A DNA stretch of 64,000 bases from Clostridia bacterium (GTDB taxonomy: Bacteria > Bacillota > Clostridia > Oscillospirales > CAG-382), in the NCBI GenBank assembly GCA_017537345.1, contig JAFYKY010000005.1, positions 248,001 to 312,000 of the forward strand, given 5' to 3'. The translations under genes and the position numbers were made by a program. Shown in pieces: positions 44,144 through 52,667 of this stretch; the first letter of the stretch is position 1, and each line of letters begins with the position of its first letter. The notes below the pieces were generated by a model that did not search any database, was not told the DNA's origin, and worked only from the letters and a program-made list of their open reading frames with translations.

Positions 44144-44154
44144 GAGGTAATATT

Positions 44155-44343
44155 ATGAAGATAACAAAACGTGTAAAAACCATTGCAGTTTGCGCTACTC
44201 TCGCCTGCGGCGCTATTGCCGGTGCGGCTCTGGGTATTATGGTATACCAGATCGCAAAGGCTGTTGAGGAAAAAATTAAGAAGACCCTGAATATTAAAAA
44301 TATTCTGAGCAAGATCCCCTTTATTAAACGCAAGGTAAAGTGA
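44155..44343 (+). CDS. Small basic membrane protein
   Basis: A 62-residue protein with one hydrophobic helix (about 8-32, Gly/Ala-rich with two Cys) and a strongly basic C-terminus. The gene is tightly packed between the patatin gene (11-base gap) and the EEP gene (1-base gap), and AAGAGGTAA gives a ribosome-binding site. No family recognised; it could anchor one of the neighbouring hydrolases to the membrane. Confidence 0.65.
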   Translation: MKITKRVKTIAVCATLACGAIAGAALGIMVYQIAKAVEEKIKKTLNIKNILSKIPFIKRKVK

Positions 44344-44344
44344 A

Positions 44345-45052
44345 ATGGAACTGAACATATTAAGCTTTAATACCCAGCATTGTATGAACTATATTACCCG
44401 CAAGATCGATTACAAATCCGTAGCTGACCTGATAATAGAATCTGGCGCGGATATTATCGGTCTTAACGAGATACGCGGTGAAGGCGATCTTTTTGAATAC
44501 GAAGCCCAGATGGAAGCGCTGGCTTCTCTTACGGGATACTATTACTATTTCGGTCAGGCTATCCTTGTAAACGGAAAAGGACCTTACGGCAACGGAATAT
44601 TATCCAAATACCCTATCAAAAGCGTGGAAAAAATAATGATTCCCGACCCGGAACCCAAAATTCACGGTCAGCACTACGAGACCCGCTGTATACTTAAGGC
44701 GACCATCGACGTTGGTACTGATCTTACCTTTATGGTGTCCCACTTCGGTCTGAATCTTGACGAGCGCGAAAACGCCGTAAAAACCCTTTTACCTGCCCTG
44801 GAAAGCGAAAAATGTGTGTTTATGGGAGATCTTAATACCACACCTGAAGAGCCTATACTGGACGGTATACGCGCCCGTATGACAGATGCGGACGATTACT
44901 TGAGCGGCAAGCTTCTTTCCTACCCTTCCGATAAACCCGAAATAAAGATAGATTATATTTTTGTTTCCCCCGATATAAAGATAAAATATGCGGACATACC
45001 CGCAAAGGTGGTTTCCGACCACCGTCCCTATTTCGCAAGGATAGACATTTAA
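44345..45052 (+). CDS. Endonuclease/exonuclease/phosphatase-fold protein
   Basis: A 235-residue EEP-fold metal-dependent phosphoesterase. Metal and catalytic motifs: SFNTQH, GLNEIRG (Glu ligand), MVSHFGL, FMGDLNTTP and the terminal SDHRPY with the catalytic His. The family includes nucleases, sphingomyelinases and inositol phosphatases. Coupling to a patatin phospholipase favours a phospholipid or head-group substrate, but this is inference. Confidence 0.87.
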   Translation: MELNILSFNTQHCMNYITRKIDYKSVADLIIESGADIIGLNEIRGEGDLFEYEAQMEALASLTGYYYYFGQAILVNGKGPYGNGILSKYPIKSVEKIMIPDPEPKIHGQHYETRCILKATIDVGTDLTFMVSHFGLNLDERENAVKTLLPALESEKCVFMGDLNTTPEEPILDGIRARMTDADDYLSGKLLSYPSDKPEIKIDYIFVSPDIKIKYADIPAKVVSDHRPYFARIDI

Positions 45053-45062
45053 TACTTCATAC

Positions 45063-45096
45063 AAAAACGGCTTTGGTTTAAACCAAAGCCGTTTTT
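45063..45096. terminator. Bidirectional terminator, 34-base perfect palindrome
   Basis: Positions 45063-45079 pair fully with 45080-45096, with A- and T-runs at the ends, so it works on both strands. A second small hairpin (45103-45108 with 45115-45120) lies on the minus gene side. Confidence 0.92.
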
Positions 45097-45145
45097 GCTT
45101 TCACGGGTGTGGTTACCCGTAGTTTCAAAAAGGAGTCAAGATTGT

Positions 45146-46447
45146 TTAGTCTTGTGTAAGTCTGTCTTTAAGGATTGCGTTAACGTATTCGGAAATTGCC
45201 TGAGAACCGCTGAGCTGGCAGGGCTCGGAAATTTCATCAAATCCGCCGCCGAAGTGTGTCTGGCAGTTATCCTGATACGAATCCGCGCCGAAGCGGAGAG
45301 CAGATACGCGGTTTGTACCGTGCAAGCCTTCCATACCCATAAAGAATACTGCTACGCGGTAATCGGAAACGGCGTTTGTAAACTCTTCGCCGGAAACGTG
45401 GCGGTAATCCTCGCTGTTAAGATATATCTTGAATTCCTCCCACAGAGCTTCAAGGTCTGCGACTTCCTTTGCGTCGGTATCGCCTTCAAGACGGAGACGG
45501 GCCACCAGCTCCTCTGCATTCATATCCCATACTTCGATAACAACTGTCTTTCCTTCGGTATCGTACTTTACGTTGTTAAGGTTTTCGGGAATGAGTCCAT
45601 CGGGATAAAGCTGAACGGAAGCGCTTCTGTCGCCGCAATCAAGTGATTCGATGTAGTTGATGTGGATCTGTCCGCTGAAGACAAACGCGCCTGTGGAGTA
45701 CTTGGAAAGACGAGAGAAGCTCTCATCAATAGTCCACTGATTTTCTCCGGGAATTTCTTCGCGGAAGAAGTACTGTACGTCTTTTGCAAGAACCCAAAGC
45801 TCGGTTTCGTCAAGGGGCGTCGTCATATCCGCGAATACGGTTTTGACACCGTGACGTCCGTATACTGCAGAATTTAGAACTTCTACACGAGCGAGAATTA
45901 CGTTCCAGATATCCTTTTCAACGTTAAAGGAATATTCGTTAGTGCCGACCTCCAGACCGCCGAAGCAATTTTTGTATTCTTCGGAGGAATAGAAGCTTAT
46001 TCCGGGATAGCTTGCGGTAACGCCGTCAAGTCCGGTTACGTTGATAACATCGTATTGGCTGAACAGCTTGAGAGTATCGTCAATGATAAAGAGCATATCC
46101 TCTGCGGAAAGAGTAAACCATTCGCCGTTTTCTCTGCGGGTGACGAAATCGTTTATCTGCTCTTCCGAATAAATGCTTACCACCGATTTACCGTCAGCTT
46201 CGGATACCAAGGAATACTGGCCGAACTTGCCCGAAAGCTGTTCCTGCGGAGTGGGAACGGTAGTATCGGTAATGATACTCTCTTCCTCGGGAAGCAGGCC
46301 GCTTACGTCGGGCGCGTAGGAATCAGTATCCACCGCTTCGCCTTCTGTTTCTGCCATACCCATAAGCATAAGTCCGCCGGAGAGTATGCATACCGCCAAA
46401 ACGAGTGACAGCGCGGAACGGAAAAATAGACGTTTGCTGAATTTCAT
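45146..46447 (-). CDS. Secreted protein of unknown function
   Basis: A 433-residue protein with an N-terminal signal peptide (basic start, hydrophobic to about residue 30) and no lipobox, then an acidic linker with VPTPQEQ, and a globular part with no motif I recognise. The last quarter has several Gly, Cys and Asp residues (FGGGFDE) that may form a site. Its promoter carries direct repeats that also extend into the histidine kinase gene, and matches the promoter of the response regulator. It is thus a probable target of the adjacent two-component system. Confidence 0.7.
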   Translation of the reverse strand: MKFSKRLFFRSALSLVLAVCILSGGLMLMGMAETEGEAVDTDSYAPDVSGLLPEEESIITDTTVPTPQEQLSGKFGQYSLVSEADGKSVVSIYSEEQINDFVTRRENGEWFTLSAEDMLFIIDDTLKLFSQYDVINVTGLDGVTASYPGISFYSSEEYKNCFGGLEVGTNEYSFNVEKDIWNVILARVEVLNSAVYGRHGVKTVFADMTTPLDETELWVLAKDVQYFFREEIPGENQWTIDESFSRLSKYSTGAFVFSGQIHINYIESLDCGDRSASVQLYPDGLIPENLNNVKYDTEGKTVVIEVWDMNAEELVARLRLEGDTDAKEVADLEALWEEFKIYLNSEDYRHVSGEEFTNAVSDYRVAVFFMGMEGLHGTNRVSALRFGADSYQDNCQTHFGGGFDEISEPCQLSGSQAISEYVNAILKDRLTQD

Positions 46448-46482
46448 ACTTTTACCTTCTTTCTGTGTTTTAGTGTAGCCTT

Positions 46483-46511
46483 ATTATAAAACCCAGATAT
46501 TATGGATTTGT
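46483..46511 (-). promoter_or_regulatory. Activator-type promoter of the secreted protein gene
   Basis: Minus strand -10 TATAAT (46488-46483). The -35 position (46511-46506) reads ACAAAT, far from consensus, and overlaps a TTACAA element, as in promoters activated by OmpR/PhoB-class regulators. The block 46483-46515 matches 48581-48613 at 26 of 33 positions. Confidence 0.65.
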
Positions 46512-46556
46512 AATGGTATTATCTGTCAGTTGTAAGATTGTTGTAAAGTGTTGTAA
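46507..46556 (-). promoter_or_regulatory. Candidate response-regulator operator: TTACAA direct repeats
   Basis: On the minus strand the element TTACAAC or TTACAAA occurs at 46556-46550, 46546-46540, 46535-46529 and 46513-46507. Spacings are 10, 11 and 22 bases, one or two helical turns. The upstream three lie in the last codons of the histidine kinase gene. Resembles the tandem TTNACA half-sites bound by PhoP-like regulators. Confidence 0.55.
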
Positions 46557-47904
46557 AGGTTACGGAGGCTTCCGTGCCTTTTCCCTCTTCCGAAACGAAT
46601 TCAAGGTTCGTTCCGTGAGCTTCCGCAATACGTTTGCACAAAGCAAGTCCCAATCCCGTACCGCCTTGTGCGCGGGAGCGGGATTTATCGGTACGGTAAA
46701 AGGGTTCGGTAATATGCAAAAGCTGTTCTTGGGTCATTCCTATTCCCGTATCCTTTACGTAAAGCTTTACGGTATTTTCCGTTAGCTTTGTTCCCACGGT
46801 AACGGTTCCGTTCCCTTTACAAGCCTTTACCGCGTTTTCGATAAGATTGGACAGTAAGATATCCATAAGCGGCTCGTCTGCGGAAACGAACACGTCTTCT
46901 GCGATGCAGGAAAGTAAAACGCCTCTGCCGAGGGCTTCTTTATAAAGTCTGTTGCAGGTACGGTAAGCAAGTCCCCGCAGTGAAATATCCTTGGGGTTTA
47001 TGCCGTTTTCACGGATAAAAGCGGAATCCAGTAAAATCTCGCTTATATCCTTTAACCGCATCGATTCGGACATAATGTATTTTGCCGCATCCACACGCTC
47101 TTCTTCGGGAATTTTTGCGCTGCAGATATATTCGGCATAGCCGTGTATCGCAGTAAGAGGTGTGCGCATTTCGTGGGCAAGGTTATCCAGCATATTCTGT
47201 TTGCGGTCCGCCGTGTCCTTAAGCTGGGCTATCTGGCGGGATACCTTGTCTGCCATTATATTGAAATCCCGTGCCAATGCGGAAACCTCGTCATCCCCCT
47301 TGTCCTCTGCCCGCACGTAAAAATTGCCGTTTGCAATATCTCCCGTAGCAGATCTCAGCTTTACAATGGGAAGATACAGTTTTCTTAAAATAAAATACAA
47401 AACCGCGCCCAAAACCAAAGAAGCAGCCAGCGAGCCGGAAACGAAAACGATACAAAGCCGTGTGAACTCCTTATCCAGATAAGATACGTCCTTGGAATAC
47501 ACCATCGTAACCGCACCTTCACACACATCCTTGCTGATAACTATGTACCGCTTGCCATCGTTTCTCGTCATTGAAAGGGTGTTCTCTGCAGGAACGGGAA
47601 TTGATTCGGATATGCTTGAATATCCCACGTTTCCATCTGTAATAAATTTAAGAGAAATGTTTTTTCCTTTATAAAACTTACCGTATGTCGCCTGCAAAAG
47701 TCCGGCGCTTTGCGCACCGGTATATTCGTAATCCTTTTCAAAGGCATCGGTAATGCTTAAAAATTCTGTAAGACACACGCTTTTTGCCGCTTCTGTGCTG
47801 TTGTGGAAGGTATACATAGCCAAAGCAAACACCGCAACGTTAAGAAAAACCAAAAACAGCACGAAGGTGATAAGATATGTACGTTCAAAAAATTTCATTC
47901 TCAT
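46519..47904 (-). CDS. Sensor histidine kinase
   Basis: A 461-residue membrane kinase. One helix near 10-32, an extracellular sensor domain (about 35-150), a second helix (about 150-172), HAMP (about 173-228), HisKA with phospho-acceptor His244 in AHEMRTPL, then HATPase with NLIENAVKAC (N box), DTGIGM (G1) and GTGLGLAL (G2). It overlaps the response regulator gene by 4 bases. The signal is unknown. Confidence 0.93.
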   Translation of the reverse strand: MRMKFFERTYLITFVLFLVFLNVAVFALAMYTFHNSTEAAKSVCLTEFLSITDAFEKDYEYTGAQSAGLLQATYGKFYKGKNISLKFITDGNVGYSSISESIPVPAENTLSMTRNDGKRYIVISKDVCEGAVTMVYSKDVSYLDKEFTRLCIVFVSGSLAASLVLGAVLYFILRKLYLPIVKLRSATGDIANGNFYVRAEDKGDDEVSALARDFNIMADKVSRQIAQLKDTADRKQNMLDNLAHEMRTPLTAIHGYAEYICSAKIPEEERVDAAKYIMSESMRLKDISEILLDSAFIRENGINPKDISLRGLAYRTCNRLYKEALGRGVLLSCIAEDVFVSADEPLMDILLSNLIENAVKACKGNGTVTVGTKLTENTVKLYVKDTGIGMTQEQLLHITEPFYRTDKSRSRAQGGTGLGLALCKRIAEAHGTNLEFVSEEGKGTEASVTFTTLYNNLTTDR

Positions 47905-48548
47905 ATTTCAAAACGGTAACCGACTTTAAATACGGTCTTTATCCTGTCTTTTATTCCCAGCTTGTGTCTGAGCTGTTGTACGTGTACGTCTACGGTGCGG
48001 GTATCTCCGCAGTAGTCGTATTCCCATACTTTTTCAAGTATTTTTTCACGGGAAAGTGCGAGATTGCGGTTGTTTATAAGCAGTTCCAGCAAAGAAAATT
48101 CCTTTGGCGTAAGCACGGCAAGCGCGCCGTTTTTGTATACGTTTCTGCTGCTGAAATCCACGGTTATATCATCAAAGGAAAAGGTATCCGCATCCCTTTT
48201 GGTACGTCGGAGCACCGCCTGAACGCGGGCGGTAAGTTCTGCCATTTCGAACGGCTTTACAATATAATCGTCCGCACCGAGAGCAAGACCTTTTATGCGG
48301 TCGTCAAGTCCCGTTTTGGCGGTGACGAAAATTACGGGTACGCTATTTAAAAGCTTCATTATTTCAAATCCCGATATCCCCGGAAGCATTACGTCAAGAA
48401 TTATAAGATCGGGCTGTTCGCTTTTGATCAGCGATAATGCCTGCACTCCATCGTATGCGGGGATACATTCGTGGCCCACAAGGGTAAGATTTTTGCACAC
48501 AAGACGGTTTATGGGAAGTTCATCGTCAACTATAAGAAGTTTTGCCAA
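47901..48548 (-). CDS. OmpR/PhoB-family response regulator
   Basis: A 215-residue regulator with receiver domain (acidic pocket VDDE, phospho-acceptor Asp52 in ILDVMLPG, and VTAK) and a C-terminal winged helix of the OmpR class (TPKEFSLLELL and DVHVQQLRHKLG). Partner of the downstream kinase. Its own promoter shares a 33-base block with that of the secreted protein gene, implying autoregulation. Confidence 0.94.
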   Translation of the reverse strand: MAKLLIVDDELPINRLVCKNLTLVGHECIPAYDGVQALSLIKSEQPDLIILDVMLPGISGFEIMKLLNSVPVIFVTAKTGLDDRIKGLALGADDYIVKPFEMAELTARVQAVLRRTKRDADTFSFDDITVDFSSRNVYKNGALAVLTPKEFSLLELLINNRNLALSREKILEKVWEYDYCGDTRTVDVHVQQLRHKLGIKDRIKTVFKVGYRFEI

Positions 48549-48580
48549 TGTTTTTACACTCCTTGCATTTTATTGGATAT

Positions 48581-48609
48581 ATTATAACAGACGGATGTTA
48601 TGAAATTGT
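48581..48609 (-). promoter_or_regulatory. Promoter of the two-component operon
   Basis: Minus strand -10 TATAAT (48586-48581). The -35 position (48609-48604) reads ACAATT and overlaps a TTACAA element at 48611-48605. Same design as the promoter at 46483. Confidence 0.65.
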
Positions 48610-48644
48610 AATGAAAATAAAATTTATTTTAAATAAAATTAATA

Positions 48645-48673
48645 TTGCAAAACCTTTATTTCCGTGGTAAAAT
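48645..48673 (+). promoter_or_regulatory. Sigma-A promoter of the anion permease gene
   Basis: TTGCAA (48645-48650), 17-base spacer, TAAAAT (48668-48673), 34 bases before the ATG. Confidence 0.75.
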
Positions 48674-48707
48674 CCTTTTTTGGAAAAAACATAAAAGGAA
48701 ATTTGCA

Positions 48708-49991
48708 ATGATCACCGCAATAATTATCGCTTCCCTTACCTGCCTTGCGTTTATATGCAATATACTTATAAAACCGTCTGTAATTATTAAAGGCAAAAGC
48801 TACGGGATATACTGGATATTCCCTCTCATTGGCGCGGGACTTCTTCTTTTGACAAAGGTGATTACCCCGAAACAGCTTGTTGACGGTCTTACGGCAGACA
48901 CCGATATAAACCCCATAAAAATACTTGTTCTGTTTTTATCTCTTACCCTTATGTCCGTACTGCTGGACAGCGCGGGATTTTTCCGTATACTCGCTTCGAA
49001 GGCTTTGTCTGTTGCAAAGCACAGCCAATGGGCGCTGTTTATATGTCTGTATCTTACGGTATCCGTGCTTACCGTATTTACTTCCAACGATATTATTGTT
49101 CTTACCTTTACTCCCTTTATATGCTATTTTGCCCATAACGCAAAAATAGACCCTATCCCCTATCTCGTGGGTGAATTTATTGCCGCAAACACCTGGAGTA
49201 TGGCGTTGGTGATCGGTAATCCCACAAACATATATCTTGCAGGTACGGCAGGCATAAATTTCGGCGAATACTTAACCGTAATGGCACTCCCCACTCTGCT
49301 TACGGGTATAACTGCGTTCGGCGCACTGTGTCTTATCTTCCGCAAAAAGCTTTCTGCGCCGATGGTTGCCGAACAAAACGAAAAGCCCGAATCCGATATT
49401 CCCCTTATGGTGATCGGCGTGGCGCATCTGGGCGTGTGTATACTGCTTATGGCGGTATCCTCCTGGCTGAGCATACCTATGTGGATAGTTTCCGCGGTCT
49501 GCTTTATAAGCCAGTATTTGTGCTCCTTTGTTTACTGCCTGTTTTCAAAAAAGCTTATGTACGTTTTCGAATCCTTAAAAAGAGCGCCCGTAATAACCGT
49601 ACCTTTCGTGCTGTCTATGTTTACCATAGTGCTTGCGTTGGTCAATACCGGCGCTACGGAAACTGTCCGCGCATATCTGCTGGAGGGTGAAAGCGTTTTG
49701 AAATGCGGAGTTTCCTCCTTTTTTGCTTCAAATCTTATTAACAACATTCCTATGAGCGTGCTGTTTTCCGCACTGGTAGGCGAAGATAAAGCGGCGGTTT
49801 ACGCTTCCGTTGTGGGTTCAAACCTCGGCGCCTTCCTGACCCCCGTAGGCGCACTTGCGGGAATAATGTGGACGGGGCTTTTGAAAAACCACGGAATAAA
49901 GCTTTCCTTTGCAAGATTTTCTTATTACGGAATATTGGTTTCCATACCTGCGCTTATTGCCGCTATTGTCGGCATATACATTGTACTGTAA
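48708..49991 (+). CDS. ArsB/NhaD-type anion permease (SLC13-like)
   Basis: A 427-residue protein with about 11-12 transmembrane helices. FTSNDIIVL and the C-terminal FFASNLINNIPMS repeat the NDIIV/NNIPM signatures of the ion transporter superfamily (ArsB, NhaD, CitM, DASS), and GSNLGAFLTPVGAL follows. Substrate may be arsenite, a dicarboxylate or sodium/proton; no arsR or arsA is nearby, so arsenic is not favoured. I chose ATG 48708, 8 bases after AAAAGGA; the longer frame overlaps the promoter. Confidence 0.8.
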   Translation: MITAIIIASLTCLAFICNILIKPSVIIKGKSYGIYWIFPLIGAGLLLLTKVITPKQLVDGLTADTDINPIKILVLFLSLTLMSVLLDSAGFFRILASKALSVAKHSQWALFICLYLTVSVLTVFTSNDIIVLTFTPFICYFAHNAKIDPIPYLVGEFIAANTWSMALVIGNPTNIYLAGTAGINFGEYLTVMALPTLLTGITAFGALCLIFRKKLSAPMVAEQNEKPESDIPLMVIGVAHLGVCILLMAVSSWLSIPMWIVSAVCFISQYLCSFVYCLFSKKLMYVFESLKRAPVITVPFVLSMFTIVLALVNTGATETVRAYLLEGESVLKCGVSSFFASNLINNIPMSVLFSALVGEDKAAVYASVVGSNLGAFLTPVGALAGIMWTGLLKNHGIKLSFARFSYYGILVSIPALIAAIVGIYIVL

Positions 49992-49994
49992 CAA

Positions 49995-50022
49995 AAAATC
50001 ACCTCTCGCAAGAGGTGATTTT
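49995..50022. terminator. Bidirectional terminator
   Basis: A 12-base-pair stem (49995-50006 with 50011-50022), a 4-base loop, and T-tracts on both strands, between the permease gene and dapF. Confidence 0.9.
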
Positions 50023-50034
50023 TAATTTGTAAAT

Positions 50035-50793
50035 TTAACAGTATTCCGCTTTTCCCGTCATAAACACCCGTCTGTCGGAGCAAACGCGGATAACGAGATC
50101 GCCTTTGGCGAGAGTTACGGTTATATCCGTATCCGCATCGCAATATCCCTTTGCCACGGCAACGGCGGCAAGAGCGCAAGCTCCCGTTCCGCAGGCGGCG
50201 GTTTCACCACTGCCCCTCTCCCACACACGCATTTCAAGATGTGTACGGGAGTGAACCTTGGCGAATTCCGTATTCACACGGTTGGGGAAGCATCTGCTGT
50301 GCTCGATAACGGGACCTATCTCCTCAAGACAAAGCTCCTTCGGTTCATCGCAAAAGACAACGAAATGGGGGTTTCCCATAGAAGCGGCGGTGCCGCGCCA
50401 TATTTTTCCGCAGGCGGAGACCGATATATCGTCCAAAACCTCGGATATTCCCATATCCACCTTGATTAATTCTGTAACGCCGTTTTCGGTTAAAGGATAA
50501 AGCTTTTTTACGCCCGCTCCCGTTTCGAGAGTTATGCAGGGCTTGTTTACAATGCCTTTATCCACCGCGTAACGGGCTACGCAACGGGCGCCGTTTCCGC
50601 ACATTTCCGCTTCGCTTCCGTCGGAATTGAAGATACGCATCTTCACATCGCAGGTTTCGGAGGGCAAAACGAGGATTATACCGTCTGTTTTGTATTTTGA
50701 CGCAAGAATAACGCTTTGTTTTTCCGGCTCGTTTATTTCCTCGCCTATCATAACGTAGGAATTTCCGATACCGTGCATGGGGGTATATTCCAT
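50035..50793 (-). CDS. dapF: Diaminopimelate epimerase
   Basis: Converts LL- to meso-diaminopimelate for lysine and peptidoglycan. 252 residues with the two catalytic Cys in MCGNGARC (Cys65) and AACGTGACA (about 204), and the substrate motifs GIGNSYV and ERGSGETAA. Slightly shorter than the 270-280 usual but complete at both ends. It lies 3 bases downstream of a small zinc-binding protein gene and is last in the operon. Confidence 0.93.
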   Translation of the reverse strand: MEYTPMHGIGNSYVMIGEEINEPEKQSVILASKYKTDGIILVLPSETCDVKMRIFNSDGSEAEMCGNGARCVARYAVDKGIVNKPCITLETGAGVKKLYPLTENGVTELIKVDMGISEVLDDISVSACGKIWRGTAASMGNPHFVVFCDEPKELCLEEIGPVIEHSRCFPNRVNTEFAKVHSRTHLEMRVWERGSGETAACGTGACALAAVAVAKGYCDADTDITVTLAKGDLVIRVCSDRRVFMTGKAEYC

Positions 50794-50796
50794 ATT

Positions 50797-50997
50797 TTAC
50801 TCCTTTTTGGCGAACAAGGTGCATCCGTACGCCCTGTATTCCTCTATAAGCTCTCTTACGCGGGCTTCGGTAGCGCCGAAGTGTTTTGAAAGACAAGGTA
50901 TGCACATAAATTCTTCTGCGGCTCTGTTTATCATTTTCTTATGGCATCCGATATCGTCTGCCGTAAGAGAAGCGCCGCAACGGATACATTTATGCAT
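50797..50997 (-). CDS. Small zinc-binding-like protein
   Basis: A 66-residue protein with CIRCG at the N-terminus, a His/Cys pair (GCHKK) and CIPCL, suggesting a four-ligand zinc site, then a charged helix (ARVRELIEEY). Family not recognised. It overlaps the alpha-galactosidase stop by 8 bases and ends 3 bases before dapF, so it is translated with them. Confidence 0.7.
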   Translation of the reverse strand: MHKCIRCGASLTADDIGCHKKMINRAAEEFMCIPCLSKHFGATEARVRELIEEYRAYGCTLFAKKE

Positions 50998-52123
50998 CGA
51001 CTACCTTACACCTGAACAGACGGCAGCCGTGAGCGGGAAGCTTGGGAAATCTCATAACGTCCACAGCTTCGCAGGTTTCACCCGTCCAAAGCTCTTTGCA
51101 GACAAGCTTCTTGCCGGTGGCATATCCCAATCCCATACTGTCAAGCTGGAAGTTGGGCCATTCTTCGTTATCTCCGAGATTAAATGCGCCGATAGCCACG
51201 TCGCCGTTATCAAGCTGCTTTGCAACCATATATACTCTGCCGGACCACCAGTTGTCCGCCTCTACGAGATAAGCCTGACGGCAAGCGGGGTCTTGGTTTA
51301 TGGCAATAACGTCTTTATTTAACAGAATGGTTTTGGTTTCATCTGTCATATTTCTTACATCGCAACCGATCATAAGAGGAGAGTTGAACATCGCCCAAAC
51401 GGAAAAATGCGTCTTGTATTCTTCAAAGGTGCATCCCGTAAGACCTACGTTACCTTTTCCGTTCATACCGACTACAAGCATATCCATATCGTTAAAGCAG
51501 CCTGCACCGTTGTAATCCCAGATACCGAGCTGATGCATAGTAAGATCTCTGATAGACGCCCAGCTATCCACAATATCACCGGTAGAACGCCACATATGCG
51601 CGCCGGTGGTCTTTATCCATTTGTGCGTTTCCTGATGTCCCCAGGAGCAGGCGGAAAACAGAATATCTCTTCCGCTGTTTGCAAGGGCGGTGCCCATTTT
51701 TTTATAAAGCAAATGACCGGGCACGCAATTGGGACGGTAGCAAAAATCGTATTTAAGAAAATCCACGCCCCATTCCGCAAACGTCTTAGCGTCAACGTAC
51801 TCGTGGTCAAAAGATCCCGGATAATCCGCGCAGGTTCTGGTACCCGCGCAGGAGTACATACCGAATTTTAATCCCTTGGAATGAACGTAATCTGCAACGT
51901 CCTTCATTCCGTTGGGGAACTTGACGGGGTCTGCAACCAGCTTTCCCTCTGCATCTCTTTCCTTCAAAGACCAGCAATCGTCTATAACCAGATAATTGTA
52001 ACCTGCTTCAAGCAATCCGTTTTCCACCATAGCGTCTGCGGTGGTGCGGATAAGCTCATCGTTTATATTGGGGCCAAAGGTATTCCAGGAATTCCAGCCC
52101 ATCGGGGGTGTTTTAACTACCAT
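50990..52123 (-). CDS. GH27 alpha-galactosidase
   Basis: A 377-residue glycoside hydrolase of family 27, retaining. The start GWNSWN is the family hallmark; the nucleophile is Asp126 in FLKYDFC and the acid/base Asp183 in RSTGDIVD. I chose ATG 52123, preceded by AAGGAGGAT; the longer frame has no signal peptide and no site. With no export signal it likely acts on imported oligosaccharides such as raffinose-type sugars or galactomannan fragments. Confidence 0.93.
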   Translation of the reverse strand: MVVKTPPMGWNSWNTFGPNINDELIRTTADAMVENGLLEAGYNYLVIDDCWSLKERDAEGKLVADPVKFPNGMKDVADYVHSKGLKFGMYSCAGTRTCADYPGSFDHEYVDAKTFAEWGVDFLKYDFCYRPNCVPGHLLYKKMGTALANSGRDILFSACSWGHQETHKWIKTTGAHMWRSTGDIVDSWASIRDLTMHQLGIWDYNGAGCFNDMDMLVVGMNGKGNVGLTGCTFEEYKTHFSVWAMFNSPLMIGCDVRNMTDETKTILLNKDVIAINQDPACRQAYLVEADNWWSGRVYMVAKQLDNGDVAIGAFNLGDNEEWPNFQLDSMGLGYATGKKLVCKELWTGETCEAVDVMRFPKLPAHGCRLFRCKVVDA

Positions 52124-52156
52124 AATTTTACAATCCTCCTTGTGTTTTATGAATAA

Positions 52157-52185
52157 ATTATATGTTATCGGAAGCAAAAAGTCAA
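52157..52185 (-). promoter_or_regulatory. Sigma-A promoter of the alpha-galactosidase operon
   Basis: Minus strand TTGACT (52185-52180), 17-base spacer, TATAAT (52162-52157), 33 bases before the ATG. Confidence 0.85.
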
Positions 52186-52204
52186 TCACTTTAAATAAAA
52201 GTTA

Positions 52205-52233
52205 TTGAAACCGCGTATAATCCGTGATATAAT
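52205..52233 (+). promoter_or_regulatory. Sigma-A promoter of the small lipoprotein gene
   Basis: TTGAAA (52205-52210), 17-base spacer, TATAAT (52228-52233). Divergent from the alpha-galactosidase promoter. Confidence 0.85.
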
Positions 52234-52296
52234 GAAAAAAATAAATGCAGTTTAACCGACTACTATAACGCGTTAAATAAGAGAAGGAGAAACTGC

Positions 52297-52617
52297 ATGA
52301 AAAAATCATTTTTTGTTTTGCTGGCAATATGCGTTATCGCATTGGCGGCGCTTACCGCCTGCGCCAGCGGCTGCGAAGATCAAACGAATACGTCTAACAC
52401 TTCTTCCACATCCAAGCCTTCCGTTTCCAAAGACGAAGGCTCCAAGGGAGATAATTCGAAAAACGAAACGTCTTCGCCCGTTTCTATCCCCGACGTATCT
52501 GTGAACGTGTCCGATATGAGCATTATACCCGACACCAGCGATATGTTTAAGGATGAAAGCACTATCGGCGATTATTCCGACGGTATGCTTCAGGAATCCG
52601 GAAACGGCACAAAGTAA
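52297..52617 (+). CDS. Small Ser/Thr-rich lipoprotein
   Basis: A 106-residue protein with a lipoprotein signal ending in LTAC (about residue 21), then a low-complexity chain rich in Ser, Thr, Asn and Asp. No domain is visible, so it may be a surface stalk or a remnant of a larger lipoprotein. AGAAGGAG precedes the ATG. It lies upstream of the dockerin protein gene, with which it may be co-transcribed, although a short palindrome sits between. Confidence 0.75.
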   Translation: MKKSFFVLLAICVIALAALTACASGCEDQTNTSNTSSTSKPSVSKDEGSKGDNSKNETSSPVSIPDVSVNVSDMSIIPDTSDMFKDESTIGDYSDGMLQESGNGTK

Positions 52618-52621
52618 CAAA

Positions 52622-52639
52622 AGCGGCTGTACAGCCGCT
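52622..52639 (+). repeat. 18-base perfect palindrome between lipoprotein and dockerin genes
   Basis: A fully self-complementary sequence just after the lipoprotein stop. It lacks a T-run, so termination would be weak; it may instead be a processing hairpin or protein-binding site. Confidence 0.6.
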
Positions 52640-52667
52640 ACATATACATTTTCTGGAGGTACATATT

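Noticed and set aside
48708..49991. Arsenite efflux pump
   Set aside because: Fold matches ArsB, but there is no arsR, arsC or arsA nearby, so only the broad anion permease call is supported.
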